Below, piece after piece: positions 10,432-19,846 of a stretch of 64,000 nucleotides of DNA. The DNA comes from Pedosphaera sp. (GTDB taxonomy: Bacteria; Verrucomicrobiota; Verrucomicrobiia; Limisphaerales; UBA9464), in contig SIBK01000006.1 of assembly GCA_009695205.1 (NCBI GenBank), forward strand, positions 28,994 through 92,993. The letters are read 5' to 3'. The notes beneath the pieces are model-generated. The model made no database searches. It was given only the letters and a program-made list of their open reading frames with translations, and was not told the DNA's origin. The translations under genes and the position numbers were made by a program. Each line of letters starts with the position of its first letter. Within the stretch, counting starts at the first letter, position 1.

Positions 10432-11619
10432 GCTACCAGCCACATCGGTTCGGTAAGCTTTGATTGCGGGGATAATTCCGGCGAGTGCGCCCAGGAATAT
10501 CAGGGCTGCGGGCGCCCAGAGCCAAACCCAGTCGGGCTTCCATACTTCGATGACCACGCCGGTTTGGGTTCGCACCACGACTCCGGCGAAGGCGAGCAAT
10601 GCAAAATGAAAGGCGAACGCGACGATCATGCCCAACGCGGCGACCGCGGCGGCTTCGAGTACAATTGCGGCAAATATCGTGCTGCGTCGGGCACCGAGGG
10701 CACGCAGAATTGCCAAGTCTCTTCGGCGCGCACTCATCGAGTTGTAGAGAGACGCGAGAACCGAGGCGCAGGCGACGAGAGCCACCATGACGGCGACCAG
10801 AGATAGTACCTTGTCGAACCAGCCCAGTTTGTCGAAGAGATCCTTAAGCACTGCGCCAATCGGCCATGCAAACGTGAATCGGTTTCCTTGGCGATTATAG
10901 AGCAGATCCAGCATCATCCCAGCGGTCGGAGACCGAAGTTTCACCAGTGCGGCGCTGACGTCATTCGCCGCGCTGGCGACGTGGCCGCTCATTGATTGCA
11001 ATCCGGCGAGAGGAATCCAGATCACACGATCCGCCGGGGTTGACGACGGGGACAGGATGCCTGTCACGGAATACGTCTCGGAATGCTGCTCCCTTTCGTT
11101 AAAGATCAGTCCGTGATAGGGGTGAAACGTGTCACCCAATTTCATCCCCAGCTGCTTTGCAGCAAAGGCACCCAGCACGGCCTCATGTTGGGCGGGGTCA
11201 AAAACCCGGCCACCCGGTTCCACAGCAAGCCGCTTTCCCGGCCTGTATTCGACTTTTTCGAACATCTCCGGCGTGGTTCCCACCAGTCGCCAGCCGCGGT
11301 AGTTGTCGCCCACGGCGATCGGGACTACGAGAGCAACGGCTCGGTTGCTGGCGAGGGTTGCGACATCGGCCATGGGGATGTTTCCGGGCGATGCTTCCAG
11401 GTGGAAAATGGAATTGAGCACGAGCTGCAGTTTGGCGCCCCGCGCCCCAAGAACGGCGTCCCATCCGCCCGTCATTCCGGTAAACGCGGCCTGACTTTGC
11501 CGCTTGAGCGACCAAACAGTCATCAGCAAGGCACCGGCGAGGGCAATCGACAGAGCGGTGACCACGGTTGCCAGGGCGTGTTGGCGGAGGCTACGGCGGA
11601 CGAGGAGAGGGAGGGTCAC
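10414..11619 (-). CDS. ABC transporter permease (FtsX/MacB-like)
   Basis: N-terminal TM, extracytoplasmic domain, three C-terminal TMs with SARRRDLAILRALGARRSTIF motif; ends converge with the rhomboid gene. Confidence 0.9.
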   Translation of the reverse strand: MTLPLLVRRSLRQHALATVVTALSIALAGALLMTVWSLKRQSQAAFTGMTGGWDAVLGARGAKLQLVLNSIFHLEASPGNIPMADVATLASNRAVALVVPIAVGDNYRGWRLVGTTPEMFEKVEYRPGKRLAVEPGGRVFDPAQHEAVLGAFAAKQLGMKLGDTFHPYHGLIFNEREQHSETYSVTGILSPSSTPADRVIWIPLAGLQSMSGHVASAANDVSAALVKLRSPTAGMMLDLLYNRQGNRFTFAWPIGAVLKDLFDKLGWFDKVLSLVAVMVALVACASVLASLYNSMSARRRDLAILRALGARRSTIFAAIVLEAAAVAALGMIVAFAFHFALLAFAGVVVRTQTGVVIEVWKPDWVWLWAPAALIFLGALAGIIPAIKAYRTDVAGSLVPES

Positions 11620-11631
11620 GTGAATGCGGGA

Positions 11632-12360
11632 TCAGGCGGGCGGGTGTGCCGCTCGATTCAGTTCCCCGAGAGAGAGGGGGTTCGATCCGAAGCGGGCGAG
11701 CACCTCGGGATCGTGACTTACCAGCAGGAGGGAGGCGCCGCTTTCGCGGCACGTTTCCCGGATCAGTACCAATGCAGCCCGAGCATTGGCCGGATCGAGA
11801 TTGCCGGTCGGTTCGTCAGCGAGGATCAGTTTCGGTCGATTGGCCAATGCGCGGGCTACCGCGACTCGCTGTTGCTGTCCGGTGGAAAGCTGACGTGGAT
11901 AGTGGTGGAGTCGATTGCCCAGTCCCATTCGCTTCAACAAATCCTCGGCACGGCTCCGGTCCGGTCCCGGGCCAAACGCCATTCCCAAAAGGACATTTTC
12001 CACGCAGGTGAAACCCTGTAGGAGGTTGAAGGTTTGAAAAATATAGCCGAATGAACGAGCTCGGTGACGATCCCTCGCACTCTCTGACAGGAGGGCTAGA
12101 TCCGAGCCGTCGAATCGGATGGATCCGCCATCGGCTGCAAGAATTCCTGCAATCAGATTCAGGAACGTGGTCTTGCCTGAACCGCTCGGACCCGACAGTG
12201 CCGTCTGCGCCCCTGCCTCCAGTTGAAATGTCGGCACATCGATGACGGTCATGACGGCTCCGTCAGGGGTGACAAACCCCTTTCTTAGATCGCTGATTTC
12301 AAGTAACGCCATCGCGGGAACCGATGTGTCAGCATGGGAACCAGCACGGATCGGAGTCAA
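11632..12360 (-). CDS. ABC transporter ATP-binding protein (LolD/MacB-type)
   Basis: Walker [10 protein letters not shown], signature [15 protein letters not shown], Walker [13 protein letters not shown]. Confidence 0.95.
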   Translation of the reverse strand: MTPIRAGSHADTSVPAMALLEISDLRKGFVTPDGAVMTVIDVPTFQLEAGAQTALSGPSGSGKTTFLNLIAGILAADGGSIRFDGSDLALLSESARDRHRARSFGYIFQTFNLLQGFTCVENVLLGMAFGPGPDRSRAEDLLKRMGLGNRLHHYPRQLSTGQQQRVAVARALANRPKLILADEPTGNLDPANARAALVLIRETCRESGASLLLVSHDPEVLARFGSNPLSLGELNRAAHPPA

Positions 12361-12412
12361 ACCGTAAGGAGCTCACTCTATCGTGCAGAGCCAAAAAGTG
12401 GGCGGACTGTTG

Positions 12413-12943
12413 TTAGAACTGATTCTCTTTGTCCTGGAACAGCACGTTGAACGTGGTCATGGATCCGTAGCATCGGGTGATGTATTGCTGCCAGTCGAAT
12501 TTCTCCGCAGAGGTGAGTCCTTCGTGGGAATTCACCTTTTGCTCCAGGACCCTTAAATTGTTGCGCATCATCACTAGCTTGTGAAAGAAGAGTTGCAGTT
12601 CGACCTCTTTGGTTTGAAGGGTCGGGTCGGTGGGGTGCAAGACCATCCGGCCTCCCTTCCAACGCTTCGCCAGTTCCCGCACAGCACCGTCGGGTCGTTC
12701 CAATCCGAGCCGTTGCAGGGTGGAGTCGACCGTCTGGCTGATGAGTTGGGTGAGTGGAAGGTGCAACCCGGTGAGAGCCGCCTGCGATTCGGCGGGTTCG
12801 AGCCCGCTCGTTTCCGGATGAACGGTTCGGCGCCCATCCAAAAATTGAATCTCTGCGGAGTGCTCGTGGATTACCTTGACCGTTCCCGCTCCGTAATCGG
12901 GGTGACGTACCTGCATGCCAAGAGTCAGCAATTCAGCTTTCAT
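12413..12943 (-). CDS. Hypothetical protein with N-terminal CarD/SH3-like segment
   Basis: 176-aa ORF; MQVRHPDYGAGTVKVIHEHSAEIQFLDGRRTV resembles a CarD/SH3-like beta barrel start; adjacent to the ABC pair. Confidence 0.6.
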   Translation of the reverse strand: MKAELLTLGMQVRHPDYGAGTVKVIHEHSAEIQFLDGRRTVHPETSGLEPAESQAALTGLHLPLTQLISQTVDSTLQRLGLERPDGAVRELAKRWKGGRMVLHPTDPTLQTKEVELQLFFHKLVMMRNNLRVLEQKVNSHEGLTSAEKFDWQQYITRCYGSMTTFNVLFQDKENQF

Positions 12944-13051
12944 GGGGAAAAGATGCCTCGACGGGCGCGGGTTGCAATGACGCAGGTACGCAGCGAGCGA
13001 TTCCCGTGCGGACTGCTTGGCGAGAGGGGGACCGGGCGGTAGCCTCGCGAT

Positions 13052-13576
13052 ATGCCGACTTGGTTACGATTTCTTGCCGTTTACAACGTGGCGGTTTGGC
13101 TGGGCGCATGCGTCTCAGCCACCCTTTTCATTCAACCGCTTTTCTTTACGCCTGAGGTGACTCCAGGGTTGGTTCAAAAATATACCGCTGGAAAACTCGC
13201 CCAGTTGGCGTTTGGGCGGTACTTCGCCCTCCAGGTTGGGTGCGGAGTCCTGACGGCTCTTTTTCTTGTCGCGGAACGGCTCTCGACGGGAAAGCCCATT
13301 GCACGGGCACGCATCTGGGTGTTGGCGGGTCTGCTCGTGATGCTGGGATCCGGATTCTGGCTGTTGCCGAAAATGGAGAGATTGCATCTGGTGAAGTATG
13401 CCGTGAACACCGGCATTGCTCAGAAAGCGGCCGCAACCCGCGAATTCGGCGTGTGGCATGGGATATCGCAGGTAGGCAATTTACTCGGGGGAATCGCCGT
13501 AGCGTGGATTTTCTGGCGGACCGTGTCGCCCGTTAAGCTAACCCGGTTCGATCCGGTCCCCCGGAGGGGAGGGTGA
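13052..13576 (+). CDS. DUF4149-like four-TM membrane protein
   Basis: 174-aa hydrophobic ORF; FLAVYNVAVWLGACVSATLFI...LLPKMERLH resembles DUF4149 proteins. Confidence 0.65.
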   Translation: MPTWLRFLAVYNVAVWLGACVSATLFIQPLFFTPEVTPGLVQKYTAGKLAQLAFGRYFALQVGCGVLTALFLVAERLSTGKPIARARIWVLAGLLVMLGSGFWLLPKMERLHLVKYAVNTGIAQKAAATREFGVWHGISQVGNLLGGIAVAWIFWRTVSPVKLTRFDPVPRRGG

Positions 13577-13674
13577 GATGGGCGGCGTGCGGTACTCTAA
13601 GTTCCTGGGTGGGGAGGTTTTCCAACAAATGGACATGAATTGGGACCATGAACCGCTCCTGGGAAGAGATTGGG

Positions 13675-13750
13675 GCGGACTCCCGTCCGCGACTGGAGAT
13701 TGGCCATTTCTCTGTGCGCTTTGGCCTTCCTTAGTCGGAAACTTTGTCGA
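13675..13750 (+). repeat. Intergenic repeat copy A (with GCGGAC-TCCC-GTCCGC hairpin)
   Basis: gcggactcccgtccgcgactggagattggcc...cttccttagtcggaaactttgtcga; matches the reverse complement of 14061-14137. Confidence 0.9.
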
Positions 13751-14060
13751 GTCCGTTCAGCAGGGAAATAGATGCTCACCTATGACAAACGCAAAGTTTA
13801 TAAGAAGGCACTGGCTTTCGGCGCATGCGCCGAAGAGTTTTCTGCCTCCTGGGGTAGGCGGCACGCCATCGGCGATTTCTTGAGATTGCCGCCACTTCGG
13901 TCGCGAAAACGGTCGCCTATCTGGATCTTTACTAGCGGAAGGCACTTCCAGCCCACGTCCAAACGACTCGCGGAAGAGAGCTTTTGAACCGAATCATTGC
14001 GATGCTACACAGGTTTTGAAGATTCTGGAGGCTCTAAAGTTCCAGCCGCCAATTTCCGGA

Positions 14061-14137
14061 TCGACAAAGTTTCCGACGAAGGAAAGCAAGAGGAGGCCAA
14101 AAAACGGCCAATCTCCAGGCGCGGACTCCCGTCCGCG
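14061..14137 (-). repeat. Intergenic repeat copy B, inverted relative to copy A
   Basis: Reverse complement: cgcggacgggagtccgcgcctggagattggccg...ctttccttcgtcggaaactttgtcga. Confidence 0.9.
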
Positions 14138-14138
14138 A

Positions 14139-14552
14139 CTACGGAAGGACGGCTTTGGGCTTTGGCTTTGGCTTTGCCCTGAGTTTTTTCTTGCCCGAGG
14201 CAGATTTTTCGTTGGATTGGACACTCAGCGCGTCACTCCAAAGCCCTTCCAAATCGTACTTTTCACGGACATCAGGATGCATTAGGTGCACGATCACGTC
14301 GAAATAATCGATTACAATCCAGCGACCTGCTGCCGTTCCCTCGGCGTGAGTGGGCTTTAGGTCGTGTTCTTCGTGCAGTCGATCCCGAATCTCGGATTCC
14401 ACGGCCCGCAGGTGGGGCTCGCTCGAACCCGACGCCACGACGAAGAAGTCTGTCACCGAGGACACATTGCGGACGTCCAATACCACCACATTTTCCGCCT
14501 TTTTATTGCCGGCAAGGTCCCGGCACAGAAGAGCCAGCATTCGCGAATCCAT
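14139..14552 (-). CDS. rsfS: Ribosome silencing factor
   Basis: KKAENVVVLDVRNVSSVTDFFVVASGSSEPHLRAVESEI and EGTAAGRWIVIDYFDVIVHLMHPDVREKYDLEGLW are characteristic of RsfS. Confidence 0.95.
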   Translation of the reverse strand: MDSRMLALLCRDLAGNKKAENVVVLDVRNVSSVTDFFVVASGSSEPHLRAVESEIRDRLHEEHDLKPTHAEGTAAGRWIVIDYFDVIVHLMHPDVREKYDLEGLWSDALSVQSNEKSASGKKKLRAKPKPKPKAVLP

Positions 14553-14672
14553 CTCGGAGAGAATGCAATGCGCGTCGCTAAAATAAAGAGCATTCGTCCG
14601 ATACGCAGTTTTTGGATCACTTTTTCAAGCAACCCTCTTTGACAGAATCGAGAATCGTTTCACAATTCAGCC

Positions 14673-16228
14673 ATGGTAAAATCAACCGGCAAATCCAAAT
14701 CCAAACCCATTCCCATGTCGGCTCCCACCTTGACGGCTCCGATGCTTACCACGGCGTCCGGCGCTCCGGTCGGGGATAATCAGAATTCCATGACTGCGGG
14801 TCCGCGTGGCCCAGTGCTCATGCAGGACTGGTGGCTCATTGAAAAGATGGCCACTTCAACCGGGAACGGATTCCGGAGCGAGTCGTGCATGCCAAGGGTG
14901 TGGCTGCTTACGGCTCGTTGACCATATCACGGGACATTTCGAAGTATAGCCGGGCGAAGCTTTTCGGGACGGTGGGGACCAAGGCTGAATGTTTCCTGCG
15001 GTTTTCAACTGTGGCGGGCGAGAGGGGAGCTGCGGATGCCGAGCGGGACGTCGGCAGCTTTGCTCTCAAAGTGTACACCGAGGAGGGGAACTGGGATCTG
15101 GTAGGCAACAACACCCCGGTGTTTTTCATCCGTGACCCGCTGAAGTTCAGCGATTTCATCCGGACACAGAAGCGGGATCCGAAGAGCAATCTTCGGAACA
15201 ACACGGCGTCGTGGGATTTTTGGTCGCTCTCGCCGGAATCGCTGCACCAAGTGACCATCCTGATGAGTGACCGTGGGCTTCCTCGAAGCCTGCGTCAGAT
15301 GAACGGCTATGGATCGCACACGTACAGCTTTATAAACGCCAAGGGACAGCGGCACTGGGTCAAATTCCATTTTAAGACACTTCAAGGACACTCCTTTTAT
15401 ACCGATGAAGAATCGGTTTCGGTGGTGGGACACGATCGTGAATCCTCCCAACGGGATCTGTATGACAACATTGCGAGAGGCAATCATCCGCGATGGCGTT
15501 TTTGCGTCCAAATTATGTCCGAGAAGGCTGCGGAAACCTACCGGTGGAATCCCTTCGACCTCACGAAGGTTTGGCCTCACAAGGACTATCCGTTAATCGA
15601 CGTAGGCGTTCTGGAACTGAATCGGAACCCGGAGAATTACTTTGCGGAAGTCGAGCAATCGGCGTTCGCTCCGGCCCTTGTGATTCCGGGCATCGGTCAT
15701 TCGCCGGACAAGATGCTCCAGGCGCGGATTCTTTCCTATACCGATGCGCATCGGTACCGGTTGGGGGTCAATTATCAAGACCTTCCGGTGAACAAGCCCC
15801 GTTGCCCGGTGATGCATTATCATCGCGACGGCACGATGCGTTTCGATGGCAATTTTGGTGGAGCGGTGAATTATGAGCCGAACAGCCTGAATGGCCCGCA
15901 GCAATGCCCGGCGTTTAACGAGCCACCGCTTAAGTTGTCGGGTGCGGCGGACCGCTTCAATCATCGGGATGGCAATGACGATTATACGCAGCCGGGGAAT
16001 TTGTTCCGGCTGATGACCCCGGAGCAGCAGGGCCGGTTATTTTCGAATATTGCCCGGCACATGGCGGCGGTGCCGCAGGAGATCCAGATGCGCCAAGTCA
16101 GCCATTTCTTCCGGGCGGACCCGAACTACGGCATGGGGGTGGCGAATGCGCTGGGGTTGGATATCCGCGAGTTCGCTGCGGCGGCCGGCCACGGGCAACC
16201 CACGCCGAAAAAGCGTTCTACAAAATAG
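14673..16228 (+). pseudogene. Heme catalase, split by a frameshift near 14850-14852
   Basis: N-terminal part in one frame ([36 protein letters not shown]); the rest continues in another frame as [21 protein letters not shown]...; C-terminal ORF 14885-16228 is otherwise intact. Confidence 0.85.
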
Positions 16229-16240
16229 AAAGGCCCAGAG

Positions 16241-17446
16241 CTACTTCGATCCCAGCGCGCTCGCCATTGTAAAGATCGGGAGGAGCAGGCCCAGGGCCAG
16301 GAATCCTATGCCGGCGGCCACCAAGCAGAGGATCGCCGGTTCGATGAGGCGGACCGCCTGGTCGACTTGGCGGTTTGTCTTGCGCTCAACGGTATCGGCT
16401 ATTTGCACGAGAACCTTGTCCAACTTGTTCGATTCTTCCGCGACGGCGATCATGGCCAGGATTTGATCAGGGAAAAATCCACCCGCAGCGAGGGGTTCGG
16501 AGAGGCGTTTTCCGTCCCGCACGGCTTCGGTTGCTTCAGCGATGCCGTCGGCAAGAATGGTGGAACCGGTGGCGTCGCGACTGATGCGGAGGGCTTGGAG
16601 CATCGGAACACCGTTGGCGAGCATCGTTCCGAGAATCCGGCAGAACCGCGTGATGGCGAGCAGGCGCAGGGCTGAACCGACGACGGGCACCCGGAGTTGC
16701 CAATGTTCAAGTTTTCTTCGAGCGGTGGCGCTTCGGACATTGGCCCAGATCAACGCAGCGAGTCCGGCTCCCGCGACAATCAGGAGGTACCAGTATCTTC
16801 GAACGGCAATGCTGGCGGCGAACATGATTTCGGTGGGGAGCGGTTTCTTGGCCGACGCGAGGAGGGGTTCGAATTTCGGCACGAAGAAGATGAGGGCAAG
16901 GATCATCACGGCAAAACCCAGTGCGCTGAGCATTGCCGGATAAATGATTGCGCCCAACACCTTCCCACGAAGTTCCTCGAACCGTTCGAGGAATGCTGCG
17001 AGCCCCCGCAGTGCGTCCTCCAAAAATGCAGCCCGTTCGCCCGCCTGAATCATCGACGTGTGAAGGGGTGGAAAGATGTCGGGAAATTGCTTGAGCGAGT
17101 CGGTGAGCGTTTTGCCGTCCGCTATCGAGGCGCGGATCTCCTTCAGGAGTCCTTTCGGCCCCGAAGAGCCGGTGGACCGAATCAGGGAATCCAGGGCCCG
17201 CAACAGGGGAACGCCTGACCCGAGCAGGTCTGCGAGCTGCCCGTAGAGAATTCCCAGATCGCGTGTTCGGACCCGTAGGTGTTTGGCGGGTGCCTTGCCG
17301 GACACCCAACCCTTTCCAGCGATGCTGACTGGAAATAGACCTTGGTCTTCGAGCATCCGCAGGCCGGCGGACTCGGACTCGGCTTCCAGAGTGCCGGTGA
17401 TCCTTTGCCCGCCGCTGTTGAGGGCTGTATAGTTGAAGCGCGTCAT
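16241..17446 (-). CDS. Type II secretion / type IV pilus inner-membrane protein, GspF/PilC family
   Basis: N-terminal FNYTALNSGGQRITGTLEAESESAGLRMLEDQGLFPVSI and repeated GspF domains with C-terminal TM. Confidence 0.92.
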   Translation of the reverse strand: MTRFNYTALNSGGQRITGTLEAESESAGLRMLEDQGLFPVSIAGKGWVSGKAPAKHLRVRTRDLGILYGQLADLLGSGVPLLRALDSLIRSTGSSGPKGLLKEIRASIADGKTLTDSLKQFPDIFPPLHTSMIQAGERAAFLEDALRGLAAFLERFEELRGKVLGAIIYPAMLSALGFAVMILALIFFVPKFEPLLASAKKPLPTEIMFAASIAVRRYWYLLIVAGAGLAALIWANVRSATARRKLEHWQLRVPVVGSALRLLAITRFCRILGTMLANGVPMLQALRISRDATGSTILADGIAEATEAVRDGKRLSEPLAAGGFFPDQILAMIAVAEESNKLDKVLVQIADTVERKTNRQVDQAVRLIEPAILCLVAAGIGFLALGLLLPIFTMASALGSK

Positions 17447-17483
17447 GAGGCATTAATTCAACCGCCCTCCAAACGGGGGACGT

Positions 17484-19154
17484 TCAGAGAGCCGTGCATA
17501 GTAATACTTCGTCGGGGGTGGTCGTGCCCGCGCGAACCTTTTCCCAACCGTCTTCGCGCAGGAGACGCAGTCCGGAAGCCTTGGCAGCCGCGACCAGTTG
17601 GCTGAGGGGAGCGCGTTCGATGATTTTTTCCGCGATTGTGTCGTTTGAGAGCAACAGTTCGTACAAGCCCGTACGGCCTCGGAACCCGGTGTTCCGGCAA
17701 TTCGGACACCCGGTTCCGCGGTACAGTTTTTGTCCGGGCTCCAGCTTGAGATCCCGCGGTAGAGTGGTGACATCCGGAACGTAGTCGACACGGCATTTGG
17801 GGCAGATCCGGCGCACCAACCGTTGCGCCATCGCACCGATCAGCGTGCTGCTGATGAGAAAGGGCTCGACCCCCATGTCGATGAGTCGCATCGGGGCGGA
17901 AGCCGCATCATTGGTGTGGAGTGTGGACAGCACCAGATGGCCGGTCAGCGCCGCCTGCACGGCAGCGCGAGCGGTCTCAAGATCGCGAATTTCACCGATC
18001 ATGACGACATCAGGATCATGACGGAGGATGGCCCGGAGACCGCGTTCAAAGGTCATGCCCACCTGTGCATGAACGGGGATCTGATTGACACCGGCAAGGT
18101 GGTATTCAACGGGATCCTCGACCGTCAGGACCTTGAGCCCCGGGCCGACCAACGCATTGAGAGCGGCGTAGAGAGTGGTCGTTTTCCCGGCGCCCGTGGG
18201 GCCGGTCACCAGGAAGATCCCGTGCGGTCGGTCGATGACCTCCTGGAACCGAGCGTAGGTAACGTCGTCCATGCCCAGTTGCGGTAGCGTGAAAAGGACG
18301 TTGGATTTGTCGAGCAACCGCATAACCACGCCTTCCCCGAACAACATGGGAATCACGCTGACGCGGACATCGACCTGTCGTCCACCGACATGAAACTGGA
18401 TGCGGCCGTCCTGCGGGACGCGGCGTTCGGCGATATTCAGGCTGGCGAGGATTTTGATGCGGCTGATGATGGCGGCCTGGAACCGGTGCATCTGAGGTGG
18501 GATGGACGCCTCTTGAAGAATACCGTCGATTCGGTAGCGGATGACGATCTGGTGTTCGTACGGTTCGACGTGGATGTCACTCGCTCGTTCGTTGATTGCT
18601 TCGAGGATGATTTCGTTGACGAGTTTGACGACACTGGCCTCGCGGGCCATTTCGAGAAGATCCTCGCTGCCCTGGACCGAGGCGGTCGCGGCTCCTGACT
18701 CCTCATTACCGACCATTTCATCGAGTGTATCGCCGCCCAGTCCGTAGTGGGATTTGATGATCTTGTCGATGGCCTCCTTCGGGGCGAGGACGGGCTGGAT
18801 GGTCAGGCCCGTCATCAGCCGGAGATCATCGAATGCGTAGAGGTCGAACGCGTCGCTCGTTGCCACATTGAGGGTGTCGCCAGTCTTAGAGATCGGCACG
18901 AGGCGTTTCCGATAAATAATCTTCGACGGCAGTGCCCGGAGAGTTTCTGGGGCGATTGTGATGTCCTCGAGTTTGACCAGAGGCAGGTGCAGTTCCTCGG
19001 ACATCACCTCCAGCAATTGGTGCTCGGTGAGCATGCCGAGTTGGATGATGGCGCGATCGATCCGGAGACCCTCCGAACGGTGGAGCATCATCGCTTCCTC
19101 AAGCTGGCTCTCCGAGAGGAGGGAGCGGTCGAGAAGGATTTGGGAAATGCTCAC
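17484..19154 (-). CDS. Type II secretion / type IV pilus assembly ATPase, GspE/PilB family
   Basis: Walker A GPTGAGKTTTLYAAL, VEDPVEYHLAGVNQIPVHAQVGMTFERGLRAILRHDPDVVMIGEIRDLETA, CPKC/CPNC zinc motif. Confidence 0.95.
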   Translation of the reverse strand: MSISQILLDRSLLSESQLEEAMMLHRSEGLRIDRAIIQLGMLTEHQLLEVMSEELHLPLVKLEDITIAPETLRALPSKIIYRKRLVPISKTGDTLNVATSDAFDLYAFDDLRLMTGLTIQPVLAPKEAIDKIIKSHYGLGGDTLDEMVGNEESGAATASVQGSEDLLEMAREASVVKLVNEIILEAINERASDIHVEPYEHQIVIRYRIDGILQEASIPPQMHRFQAAIISRIKILASLNIAERRVPQDGRIQFHVGGRQVDVRVSVIPMLFGEGVVMRLLDKSNVLFTLPQLGMDDVTYARFQEVIDRPHGIFLVTGPTGAGKTTTLYAALNALVGPGLKVLTVEDPVEYHLAGVNQIPVHAQVGMTFERGLRAILRHDPDVVMIGEIRDLETARAAVQAALTGHLVLSTLHTNDAASAPMRLIDMGVEPFLISSTLIGAMAQRLVRRICPKCRVDYVPDVTTLPRDLKLEPGQKLYRGTGCPNCRNTGFRGRTGLYELLLSNDTIAEKIIERAPLSQLVAAAKASGLRLLREDGWEKVRAGTTTPDEVLLCTAL

Positions 19155-19280
19155 CAGTTACCTCCGTTCCAGGATTGAGGTAACAACCCGGAGGAAGTCT
19201 GAGGGATGCCGGGGAGAATTGGGAATAAGGCCACCATACAGCGAGCATGGCCGAGACGGCGATACAGCCAAGGACAATTG

Positions 19281-19703
19281 TCAGACCCCGTCGTTGGGGG
19301 CGACCGGCTTTTCCCGGTGGGAACGGCCAACGCCGGCGACGCGTCCCAGCATGCGGAGCAGGAGATGACCGGAGATCCGCAGTCCGAGCAAGTCGCGAAG
19401 GAAATTGAACTTCCGGCGGGGGTCATGCCGGAGACTGCTCGCGGCCGCCTCGACCTGGATCATCGAGTCAGCGGTGAAAGCTTCTTCCAGGACGTCGTAG
19501 TCTGCGGCGAACGGCTTGCGACTCAGGGCGTGAACGATGCGCACAAACGGTTTCTTAACGGGCGGGATGCAAGCCCAGAAGGCGCGCTCGACGAATTCCT
19601 CCGGCGGCCACTGTTTTCGGTCGCAAATCCGTCGTGCAAGGGATCCAATTTCCTGGCTGGCTGGAATCATTTTCGAGAAACTTATGAAGCATCGGAGGTC
19701 CAA
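19281..19703 (-). CDS. Hypothetical protein upstream of the GspE-like gene
   Basis: 140-aa ORF with protein-like composition, same strand and just upstream of the GspE-like gene; no family recognised. Confidence 0.4.
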   Translation of the reverse strand: MDLRCFISFSKMIPASQEIGSLARRICDRKQWPPEEFVERAFWACIPPVKKPFVRIVHALSRKPFAADYDVLEEAFTADSMIQVEAAASSLRHDPRRKFNFLRDLLGLRISGHLLLRMLGRVAGVGRSHREKPVAPNDGV

Positions 19704-19846
19704 AGAAAAGCAGTAGATGAACGGGGACAGGGGTTCCGTGCATCCACCCGTTGCCGGTGGTGGACCTCACGACTCTACTCCCCCTCAATTTCCATCCGAC
19801 GCGAAGCTCGCTTGAGCTTGCGCCAGAATAGGGCAATCTATGGACA

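Noticed and set aside
11083-12021. 312-aa + strand ORF
   Set aside because: Antisense to clear ABC permease and ATPase genes; no family features. Long antisense ORFs are expected in GC-rich DNA.
13578-13883. Small + ORF (101 aa) and the minus ORF 13994-14224 with similar peptides
   Set aside because: The shared GDWPF...SFVGNFV peptides come from translating the inverted intergenic repeats, not from real genes.
18747-19178. 143-aa + ORF
   Set aside because: Antisense to the GspE-like gene.
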